From RPQJ01 sp041910015 (GTDB lineage Bacteria > Pseudomonadota > Gammaproteobacteria > Steroidobacterales > Steroidobacteraceae): DNA of 64,000 nt. The translations under genes and the position numbers were made by a program. The notes below the pieces were generated by a model, which was given only the letters and a program-made list of their open reading frames with translations, searched no databases and was not told where the DNA came from. Of this stretch, positions 8,812 to 15,350 are shown in pieces. How positions within the stretch are numbered: the first letter of the stretch is position 1; each line of letters begins with the position of its first letter. The stretch is taken from assembly GCA_041910015.1 (NCBI GenBank), contig JAYRRR010000077.1, positions 1-64,000 of the forward strand, read 5' to 3'.

Positions 8812-10251
8812 TCAGTCCGGGAGGACCTTGCCCGGGTTCAGGATCCCCTTCGGGTCGAGTGCGTGCTTGATCGCGCGCATCGCCGCCAGGGCGACCGGAT
8901 CCTCATAGCGCGCCAGGACGTCGCGCTTCAGCCGGCCGATGCCGTGTTCGGCGCTGACGCTGCCGCCGAAGCGATGCACGCAGGCGTGGACGGCATCGTT
9001 GATCGCGGCCTGGTGCGCCAGGAAACGGGCCGTTGCCGTTCCGCCAGCGGGCTCGCTCAGGTTGACATGCAGGTTGCCGTCTCCGACGTGTCCGTATGCC
9101 ACCAGCCGGGCGTCCGGGGCGACGCTCAGCGCTGCGGCTGCCGCCTGCTCGAGGAACTGCGGCAGTGCCGCGACCGGCACAGCCACGTCGTGCTTGATGC
9201 TCGCGCCGGCATGCCGCTGCGCTTCGGGCACGGATTCGCGCAGCTTCCAGAGCGCATCGCGCTGCGGTCCGGACGCCGCAACGACCACGTCGAGCACGAT
9301 GCCGACCTCCAGACATTGCGCCAGCGTCTGTTCGAGTAGCGGCCGCAACTGCGGATCGGCGCGCGCGGTGCTCACCTCGCAGAGCACGTACGCGGGTTGC
9401 GCCGCCCCGAAAGGGTCCGCGGTACCCGGTACGTGTTGCGTGACGAGTTCGACGGCGATGCGCGGCAGGTACTCGAAGCTCGTCACGCCGTCGCCGGTCG
9501 CCTCCCGCAGGCGCGCGAGCACGGCCACGGCGGCCGCCATGTCCGGCACCGCCAGCAACACCGTCTCCACGGTGCGCGGCACGGGGAAGAGCTTGAGACT
9601 GGCAGCCGTGATCACGCCAAGTGTGCCTTCGGCGCCGATGAAGAGATGACGCAGGTCGTAGCCGGTGTTGTCCTTGCGCAGGCCGTGCACGCCATGGATG
9701 ACCCGTCCGTCGGCCAGGACGACCTCGAGCCCGAGCACCAGATCGCGCGCGACGCCATAGCGGACGGCCGTGAGGCCGCCGGCGTTGGTCGAGAGGTTGC
9801 CGCCGATCTGGCAACTGCCCTCGGAGCCAAGCGAGAGCGGAAAGAGCCGGTCGGCCGCGAGCGCCGCGGCCTGCACGTCCGCGAGCACGCAGCCCGCCTC
9901 GACTACCATGGAGTAATTGGCCGCATCCACGCTGCGCACGCGGTTCATCCGGTGCAGCGACAGCACGATCTCGTCACCCGCTGCGCCCGGCGTTGCGCCT
10001 CCGCAATAGCCGGTGTTGCCGCCGTGCGGCACGACTCCGACGCCGGCTTCGTGGCAGATCGTCAGCACCTGCGCGACCTGCGCCGTGTCGTGCGGGCAGG
10101 CGACCAGCGGCGTGGCGCCGCGGTAGAGCCCGCGAAAGTCGGTGAGGTACTTCTCGACGGCCGTGGCGTCACCGAGCACGCCAGCCGGCCCGAGCGCGCG
10201 GCAGATGCGCTCAATGGCGACGGCGAGGGGCGCGGGCACGGTGGCGCTCAT
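8812..10251 (-). CDS. FAD-linked D-2-hydroxyacid (D-2-hydroxyglutarate-like) dehydrogenase
   Basis: 479-residue VAO/PCMH-fold flavoprotein. Motifs: PHGGNTGYCGGATP and GNLSTNAGGLTAVRYG in the FAD domain, LRKDNTGYDLRHLFIGAEG, and the C-terminal AEHGIGRLKRDVL. The KDNTGYDL-FIG-EGTLG arrangement is most like D-2-hydroxyglutarate dehydrogenase, which oxidises the 2-hydroxyglutarate made as a side product (for example by SerA) and donates electrons to ETF; D-lactate or glycolate oxidase-like activity is the alternative. The ATG start fits the family length. It lies 22 bp after the thioredoxin-DsbD-like gene. Confidence 0.82.
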   Translation of the reverse strand: MSATVPAPLAVAIERICRALGPAGVLGDATAVEKYLTDFRGLYRGATPLVACPHDTAQVAQVLTICHEAGVGVVPHGGNTGYCGGATPGAAGDEIVLSLHRMNRVRSVDAANYSMVVEAGCVLADVQAAALAADRLFPLSLGSEGSCQIGGNLSTNAGGLTAVRYGVARDLVLGLEVVLADGRVIHGVHGLRKDNTGYDLRHLFIGAEGTLGVITAASLKLFPVPRTVETVLLAVPDMAAAVAVLARLREATGDGVTSFEYLPRIAVELVTQHVPGTADPFGAAQPAYVLCEVSTARADPQLRPLLEQTLAQCLEVGIVLDVVVAASGPQRDALWKLRESVPEAQRHAGASIKHDVAVPVAALPQFLEQAAAAALSVAPDARLVAYGHVGDGNLHVNLSEPAGGTATARFLAHQAAINDAVHACVHRFGGSVSAEHGIGRLKRDVLARYEDPVALAAMRAIKHALDPKGILNPGKVLPD

Positions 10252-10273
10252 CGCGCCGAGTGTAGCGGAAAGC

Positions 10274-11605
10274 TCAGGATGTCTTCGGCGTCGCGAACCG
10301 CGCCACGACCAGCGACGCGACCACCGCGAGTGCCAGCACGCCCACCGCGGCGAGCGCGTTGGTCAGCAGTGCCGGCGCGAGCAGCAGCACCAGCGCGAAG
10401 CCGAGCATCATGAACCCCGCAACGAGCTTGAGCAGCCGGCCCTCGGCCTCGCTCAGCCTGCGCGCGCCCATGGTCTTCGTGAACACGGTGACGATCACGA
10501 GCAGCGGGATCACGTAGACCACGTTGTAGACCGCCAGCCAGGCGTAGTGCTGCCAGGTCGTGAGGTCGTGTGCCCTGGTCAACGTCAGCGTGTAGACCAT
10601 CGGAAAGCCCGCCGTGCAGAGCAACTCGTACGAGTTGGCGACAATGGCCAGCAGCACGGTACCGAGCAGCATCGGCCCCATGTTGCCGGTGGTGACGATC
10701 TCGCGCATGCGCTTGTACAGCCCTGGTTTGGCGGTTTCGGGGATCGACAGGCTCGGCCCCGTCTTGAACCAGAAGTAGTCCTTGATGTTCAGTAGCGCGA
10801 CGAGCAGCGCGACCAGGCCGGCGACGAACGTGATGAGGCGCAGTTCGCCGGCGATCAGGAAGACGTTGAGCCACGCGGCCATGAACACGAAGTACACGAC
10901 GCCGGAAAACAGCACGAACGTGCCGCCGACGATCGCCATGCGCGTGCGGCTGCGGGCGTGGACCAGCAGGCTCAGCAGGAACAGCAGCACGAAGAACGCG
11001 CAGGGGTTGAACGCGTCCATGCCCGCGAGCACCAGCGTCAGCACGGGCAGCGAAAATGCCTTGGCGTCGACCGTGCCCACGAACGGCAGGCTGACGGTCG
11101 TGCCGGCCTTCTGCTCGGCCGCCGACACCGGTGGCGCGCCGTCCGTCACGTCGCCTGAATCCGGTGCCGTGGCGCCACCCGGGTGTGCGAGCCGCCGGTC
11201 GCGGCAGCCCTGCAGTGCATCCGCGAGCTGCTGCCCGGTCGTTCTGGCATCGTCATAACCAATCACGACCTGCCGGCAGAAGATGAACCCGGGCGTCGAC
11301 AGCGCTTCGACGCCGAGCCCCCGGGCCGTGTCGAAGTAGAAGCGTGCGTTGGCGCGGTTGCCCTTGACCGAGTAGCGCTGCAGGTCGAGCCAGGGGTTCT
11401 GCTGCTCTAGCTGCGCGAGGAAGGGCCTGGCGGCCTGACAGTGCGGGCAGGTGGGCGAGAAGAAGTAATACAGCCGCACCGTCGGTGTGCCGTCGGCGGC
11501 GGTGCCGTACCAGAACTCGTCGGAGCGGGGATCGGGCGTCGCGGCCCGCAGCGCGCCGCAGCCGAGCAGCGTGACGACGACGACCAGCAGACGGAGCAGG
11601 GACAT
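10274..11605 (-). CDS. Thioredoxin-like domain fused to DsbD/CcdA-like membrane domain
   Basis: 443 residues. A signal or anchor segment (about 1-22) leads to a periplasmic thioredoxin-like domain with CPHC at residues 53-56 (PTCPHC). From about residue 185 come six to eight membrane helices with Cys in NPCAFF and in LLCTAGFP, recalling the paired membrane cysteines that carry reducing equivalents in CcdA/DsbD. Likely role: moving thiol electrons across the inner membrane to a periplasmic acceptor. The domain order (thioredoxin first) is reversed relative to DsbD, where the thioredoxin domain is C-terminal. The actual partner is unknown. Confidence 0.72.
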   Translation of the reverse strand: MSLLRLLVVVVTLLGCGALRAATPDPRSDEFWYGTAADGTPTVRLYYFFSPTCPHCQAARPFLAQLEQQNPWLDLQRYSVKGNRANARFYFDTARGLGVEALSTPGFIFCRQVVIGYDDARTTGQQLADALQGCRDRRLAHPGGATAPDSGDVTDGAPPVSAAEQKAGTTVSLPFVGTVDAKAFSLPVLTLVLAGMDAFNPCAFFVLLFLLSLLVHARSRTRMAIVGGTFVLFSGVVYFVFMAAWLNVFLIAGELRLITFVAGLVALLVALLNIKDYFWFKTGPSLSIPETAKPGLYKRMREIVTTGNMGPMLLGTVLLAIVANSYELLCTAGFPMVYTLTLTRAHDLTTWQHYAWLAVYNVVYVIPLLVIVTVFTKTMGARRLSEAEGRLLKLVAGFMMLGFALVLLLAPALLTNALAAVGVLALAVVASLVVARFATPKTS

Positions 11606-11798
11606 GCAGGGCGATTCCGTTGGCGCGAGGCAGCGCGAATGATAGCGACCGGTGCGACGGGCCCGCTCCGTTCTTCTACCGATGGTGATACGGGGATGAC
11701 CGCTTTCCGGCGGGCCTGCCGCGGGCAGCGCGGGCCCCGCCGCGTCGCGTCACCGCAGCGGACCTCGTGGCGCGGCGCGCCGCCGCGTGCTGCCTTGG

Positions 11799-12284
11799 TC
11801 AGTAGCGGCCGTGGGTCTTGTAAAGGTAGTTCGTCAGCTCGGCCGTCTGCATCGACAGACGGCGCTGGATGTCGTGCACGACCCGCACGATCGCGCGCAT
11901 GATCCGGTAGACGAGGTGCGGGTCGCGGTCGAGCAGTGCCTCGAGGTCGCCGCGGCTCAGGCTCAACACCTGCGCGTCGCCCATCGCGACGAGCGACGCG
12001 AAGCGCGTCGCGCCATCGAGGAACGAGAGCTCGCCGGCGACGTCGCCGGGCCGGATCACGTTGATCGTCAGCTCGTTGTCGGTGCCGGCGGCCTTCACGA
12101 CGCCGAGCGACCCGGACACGACGACGTAGAGATGGTCGTCGGAGTCGCCTTCACGCACGAGCACTTCGCCCTGCCCGAGCTTGCGCGCCTGCATCGTCGC
12201 GGCCAGGGACTGGCACTGTGCCGGGGTCAGTTCCGTGGCGATCTTGGACTTGCCGAGGCCTTCGACGATGGCCGCATCGGTCAT
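11799..12284 (-). CDS. Cyclic nucleotide-binding domain protein (no HTH)
   Basis: 161 residues made almost entirely of one cNMP-binding beta-roll: GEVLVREGDSDDHLYVVVSG, then PGDVAGELSFLDGATRFASL, the phosphate-binding-cassette position, then C-terminal helices. There is no winged-helix DNA-binding domain, so it is not a CRP/FNR transcription factor; it may be a stand-alone sensor or partner subunit. ATG 12284 is used, preceded by an ACGGAG-like site; the frame is open further upstream without similarity. The cassette should be checked for the conserved Arg before claiming cAMP binding. Confidence 0.75.
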   Translation of the reverse strand: MTDAAIVEGLGKSKIATELTPAQCQSLAATMQARKLGQGEVLVREGDSDDHLYVVVSGSLGVVKAAGTDNELTINVIRPGDVAGELSFLDGATRFASLVAMGDAQVLSLSRGDLEALLDRDPHLVYRIMRAIVRVVHDIQRRLSMQTAELTNYLYKTHGRY

Positions 12285-12364
12285 GGGGATGCTCCGTGGG
12301 GATCCAGTCGCGATTGTCGCGGCAGCAGAGGGAGGCGGGTAGTAGGTGAAAGCCGCGTACCCGC

Positions 12365-12718
12365 TCACCGGATCGCCGCATGGGCCGCGCGTGCGGCTCG
12401 CCGGCGCGTGGCCAGGTCGATGACGGGTCGCGGATAGGTGCCACCGAGGACGACCCCGGCTGCGACGAGGACGTCGGCGGGCGCCTGCCACGGGCGGTGG
12501 ATCCACGTGTCCGGAAGCCGGGCCAGTTCGGGCAGCCAGCGGTGCAGGCAGGCGCGCCAATAGGGCGTGAACGCCTTGTAGGGCCCGCCCTGAGCGGTGC
12601 GGACCTGCCAGGGCTCATACAGCAGCGCGGCGCCGAAGCTCTCGCAGGCCAGACCGGCGGCTTCGGGTTCGCGTTCGAGTGTGGCGTCACGCCGGAACCA
12701 GACGACGGCGACGGTCAT
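12365..12718 (-). pseudogene. Photolyase/cryptochrome remnant, internally deleted in frame
   Basis: A 117-codon frame made of three separated pieces of a DNA photolyase (normally about 470 residues). Residues 1-11 (MTVAVVWFRRD) match the extreme N-terminus. Residues about 22-58 (CESFGAALLYEP, YKAFTPYWRACL) match the segment near residue 120-160 of the full enzyme. Residues 59-117 (RWLPELARLP, then GTYPRPVIDL) match the last 50-60 residues. Both junctions keep frame. The FAD-binding core and its Trp and Arg/Asn residues are absent, so repair activity is not possible. Either a decayed gene or a retained mini-protein of unknown use. Confidence 0.75.
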
Positions 12719-12765
12719 GCGACCGTGGCTCGGCGGGGCTTTCGCACCCCCGCGCCGACAGCGTC

Positions 12766-13650
12766 TCAGCTCACTGACGCGCGCAGCGCGGCGATGCGCT
12801 CCTCGAGCGGCGGGTGGGTCATGAACAGCCGCCGCAGGCCGCCGGCCTTCGCACCGGAGATGCCGAACGCGGCCATCTTGTCCGGCAGCGGGCCCGCATG
12901 GCGCTGCTGCAGCCGCTCGAGCGCGGCGATCATGTCCGCGCGACCCGCGAGGTGCGCGCCGCCCGCATCCGCGCGGAATTCGCGCCGGCGCGAGAACCAC
13001 ATGACGATCATCGAGGCGAACAGGCCCAGCAGCAGGTCACAGACCATCGACGTCACGAAGTAAGCCGGGCCGTGGCCTTCCTCGGTCTTGAAGATCACGC
13101 GGTCGACCGTGTGGCCGATGACGCGCGACAGGAAGATGACGAACGTGTTGACGACGCCCTGGATCAGCGCGAGCGTCACCATGTCGCCGTTGGCGACGTG
13201 GCTCACCTCGTGCGCGAGCACGGCCTCCGCCTCGCGCTGCGTCATGTTCTGCAGCAGGCCCGTGCTTACGGCCACGAGCGCCGCGTCGCGGCGGGCCCCG
13301 GTCGCAAACGCGTTCGGCTCCGGCGAGTCGAACACGCCGACTTCCGGCATGCCGATGCCGACCTGCTGCGCCTGGCGCTGTACCGTCGCGACGAGCCAGC
13401 TTTCCGTGGCGTTGGCCGGCTGGGTGACGAGGCGGACGCCCATCATCCGCTTGGCCGACCACTTCGAGATGGCGAGCGAGAACAGCGAGCCGGTGAATCC
13501 GATGACGGCCGCGTAGACGAGCAGCTTGCCGAGGTCGAGGTCGGAGCCGTTCTGCGCGAGGATGCTGTTGATGCCCAACAGGTTCAGCACGATGCCGATC
13601 AGCACCAGCACCGCGAGGTTGGTGGCCAGGAACAACAGGATGCGTTTCAT
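12766..13650 (-). CDS. htpX: Membrane zinc protease HtpX
   Basis: Inner-membrane M48 metalloprotease degrading misfolded membrane proteins. 294 residues, essentially the E. coli length (293). Two N-terminal membrane helices (about 4-26 and 36-55), zinc motif HEVSH in VLAHEVSHVANGD with the downstream third ligand in REFRADAGGA, and further hydrophobic segments. ATG 13650 (MKRILLFLATN) matches the family start exactly; the longer upstream frame does not. A sigma-32-like promoter lies 46-77 bp upstream. Confidence 0.95.
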   Translation of the reverse strand: MKRILLFLATNLAVLVLIGIVLNLLGINSILAQNGSDLDLGKLLVYAAVIGFTGSLFSLAISKWSAKRMMGVRLVTQPANATESWLVATVQRQAQQVGIGMPEVGVFDSPEPNAFATGARRDAALVAVSTGLLQNMTQREAEAVLAHEVSHVANGDMVTLALIQGVVNTFVIFLSRVIGHTVDRVIFKTEEGHGPAYFVTSMVCDLLLGLFASMIVMWFSRRREFRADAGGAHLAGRADMIAALERLQQRHAGPLPDKMAAFGISGAKAGGLRRLFMTHPPLEERIAALRASVS

Positions 13651-13702
13651 GTCGGTCTCGTGCTCCCTGCGGGCCGCGCCGGGCCCGCTTCGAATGCCGT
13701 GG

Positions 13703-13727
13703 ATGGGGTCGGCGGACCCGGTTTCAA
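13703..13727 (-). promoter_or_regulatory. Sigma-32 (RpoH) type heat-shock promoter for htpX
   Basis: Minus strand: TTGAAA (13722-13727), 13-bp spacer, CCCCAT (13703-13708). The known RpoH consensus is CTTGAAA, N13-15, CCCCAT. A start near 13696 would give a leader of about 46 nt to the htpX ATG. htpX is a known heat-shock gene in E. coli, so position and sense agree. Confidence 0.6.
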
Positions 13728-13856
13728 TTGCCGGCGACGAGTAACGTTGGCCAGCCGGCACGAATTGCCGCAGACTAGCACGAAGGGCAAAGCCGGAACG
13801 CTCGTTCAGACAATGAAGGCGCGCTTCGGTTCCCACGACGAGGTCCGCACGTCCGC

Positions 13857-14183
13857 ATGAAGCAACAGCACGCCGTTCCGGCCCGGTCTTGGACCTTCCT
13901 CAGCAACCATGCGCACGTGCTCGTCTGCCTCGCCCTCGACCCGACCTTGCGCTTGCGCGACGTGGCCGCCAGCGTGGGCATCACCGAGCGGGCGGTGCAG
14001 AAGATCGTCGGCGATCTCGAGCAGGCCGGCATCCTGGCCAGGGAGCGGTCGGGCCGCCGCAATTCGTACCGCCTGACGGTCGACGTGCCCTTGCGGCACC
14101 CGCTCGAATCGCATCGCACCGTGGGCAACCTGCTGGCACTGATGCTGGGGCGGGAGGAACACCGCGGCGCATGGGCGGTGTGA
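13857..14183 (+). CDS. Small winged-helix (MarR-like) transcription regulator
   Basis: 108 residues dominated by one winged helix-turn-helix: LRLRDVAASVGITERAVQKIVGDLEQAGI, then the wing ILARERSGRRNSYRL. Helix content fits the ArsR/MarR-type regulators that act as dimers. No sensory domain or metal-binding cysteines are visible. It is transcribed divergently from htpX, whose sigma-32-like promoter lies in the shared gap, so a role near htpX is possible but unsupported by any operator. Confidence 0.72.
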   Translation: MKQQHAVPARSWTFLSNHAHVLVCLALDPTLRLRDVAASVGITERAVQKIVGDLEQAGILARERSGRRNSYRLTVDVPLRHPLESHRTVGNLLALMLGREEHRGAWAV

Positions 14184-14272
14184 ACGGCAGCTTGGTGAGT
14201 CGCCATTCAAGAACACGCGCCAAGTCACTGTTCTGCAAAAGTCTGTTGTTCTCGTGGCTGGGCGGACAGCGG

Positions 14273-14842
14273 TCACAGTCCGTCCAGGTTCATCGTGACT
14301 TTGATCTGTCCGCCCGAGTGCGGTTCGGTGCGTAGATCGAACCCGAACCGGCGCGCCCAGGCGACGAGCCGGGCATTCTCGGCGAGGGTCGTGCCCTCGA
14401 GACAGGTGTAGCCACGCTCGCGGGCCGCCTGCGCCAGCGTCCGCATCAGCTCGGTGCCCAGGCCACACGCCTGCCAGTCGTCGGCGACGACCACGGCGCA
14501 TTCGGCCCGCGTCGTCTGCTCGATGCGCGCGTAGCGGCTGACGCCCACGATGCGCTCGACGCCGTCCGCGACGACCGTTCCCGCCACGGCGAGCCGGTCG
14601 ACGTGGTCGAGGTCGAGCAGCCGCTCGAGTTCATGGCGCGTCGGCGCCGAAGCGAAATACTGCGTGCGCAGGTACAGCGTCTGCGGCGACAGCCGCTGCA
14701 CGAAGTCCAGTTCGAGTTCGATGTCCGCGGGCTGCAGAGCGCGGATCGTGACCGCCGGGCGCCCGGCAGGGTGCCAGACGCGCTCGAGCTCGGCGGGGTA
14801 GCGGCCGGGGACGGCCGGCGGCGGGGCGGAGGGCGAGCTCAC
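14273..14842 (-). CDS. GNAT-family N-acetyltransferase
   Basis: 189 residues. A GNAT core with VTIRALQPADIELELDFVQRLSPQTLYLR at the start resembles the acetyltransferase domain fused to acyl-CoA synthetase-like Pat proteins; the acetyl-CoA motif A is DWQACGLGTELMRTLAQAA (Q-x-x-G-x-G/A type), followed by GYTCLEGTTLAENARL. The substrate is unknown; protein lysine acetylation is one possibility. It starts at GTG 14842, whose GTGA overlaps the stop of the acidic-protein gene, so the two are translationally coupled. Confidence 0.8.
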   Translation of the reverse strand: MSSPSAPPPAVPGRYPAELERVWHPAGRPAVTIRALQPADIELELDFVQRLSPQTLYLRTQYFASAPTRHELERLLDLDHVDRLAVAGTVVADGVERIVGVSRYARIEQTTRAECAVVVADDWQACGLGTELMRTLAQAARERGYTCLEGTTLAENARLVAWARRFGFDLRTEPHSGGQIKVTMNLDGL

Positions 14843-15192
14843 TCGCGGTCGCGATAGTCGTCGTCCTCGTCGAAGTCCTCGTCCTCCTCGTCCCAGTCGT
14901 CGTCATCCTCGTCTTCGTCTTCGTCGTCCCAGTCTTCGTCTTCGTCGTCGTCCTCATCGTCGAGGTCGTCCTCGTCCTCGCTCTCCTCGTCGTCGACCCA
15001 GCCTTCCGGCGACGCGGCCAGCTCGAGGTCCATTTCGTTCCAGGCGTCGAGGTCGAGATCCTGGACCTCGCGATCCGGCCACTGGATGCGAACGATTTCC
15101 TCGTCCGGATCGACCGAGAGGACCTGGAACGTCTCCTCGGTGTCGAGGTCTTCGTACCACTGTCCGACCTGCGGTTCGTAATCTCGGCTCAC
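14839..15192 (-). CDS. Small protein with Asp/Glu-rich tail (DUF6763-like start)
   Basis: 117 residues in two parts. Residues 1-65 form a compact domain (QVGQWYEDLD, ETFQVLSVDPDEE, VQDLDLDAWNE) resembling small gammaproteobacterial DUF6763-type proteins; family assignment is from memory and tentative. Residues about 66-117 are almost all Asp and Glu with spaced Trp, Phe and Tyr. GTG 15192 is chosen over the in-frame ATG 15246 because GAGGA precedes it and because 15246 falls inside the -10 box of the only good promoter. The tail suggests metal or basic-protein binding. Coupled to the GNAT gene. Confidence 0.7.
   Translation of the reverse strand: MSRDYEPQVGQWYEDLDTEETFQVLSVDPDEEIVRIQWPDREVQDLDLDAWNEMDLELAASPEGWVDDEESEDEDDLDDEDDDEDEDWDDEDEDEDDDDWDEEDEDFDEDDDYRDRE
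14850..14995 (-). repeat. GAC/GAG trinucleotide low-complexity tract
   Basis: On the minus strand this coding stretch is nearly uninterrupted GAC, GAT, GAG and GAA codons. Such a tract may change length by slippage, always in threes, so the acidic tail could vary between strains without frame loss. Confidence 0.7.
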
Positions 15193-15209
15193 GGTCGCAA
15201 TCCTCGGCG

Positions 15210-15232
15210 AAAAAAAAGGCCGTTGAAACGGC
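15210..15232 (-). terminator. Hairpin plus T8 in the leader of the acidic-protein gene
   Basis: Minus strand: GCCGTT/AACGGC inverted repeat (15219-15232), then C and eight T (15210-15217). It has the form of an intrinsic terminator but lies between the promoter and the start codon of the acidic-protein gene, with no gene upstream on this strand to terminate. It could be an attenuator, or a 5' stabilising stem with a U-rich Hfq or S1 site. Confidence 0.5.
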
Positions 15233-15245
15233 TTGGACGCGAACA

Positions 15246-15275
15246 ACTATACGGTTGCGTCGACGGGGCAGGCAA
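15246..15275 (-). promoter_or_regulatory. Sigma-70 promoter for acidic protein-GNAT pair
   Basis: Minus strand TTGCCT (15270-15275), 18-bp spacer, TATAGT (15246-15251). Predicted start near 15239, leaving a leader of about 47 nt that contains the T8 hairpin. It sits in the gap shared with the divergent acyl-CoA dehydrogenase gene. Confidence 0.5.
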
Positions 15276-15350
15276 CCGGAACACACCTATGCTGCACTGC
15301 CGCAACCGGCGTAGACTGGCCATCGGAAACGCCTTTCGAGAGGACACGCC

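Noticed and set aside
12365..12718. Intact small photolyase-like enzyme
   Set aside because: The FAD-binding core is absent; only three short fragments align with the family.
15246..15248. ATG start for the acidic protein giving 135 residues
   Set aside because: It falls within the predicted -10 box and would translate the terminator-like hairpin; GTG 15192 has a proper ribosome-binding site.
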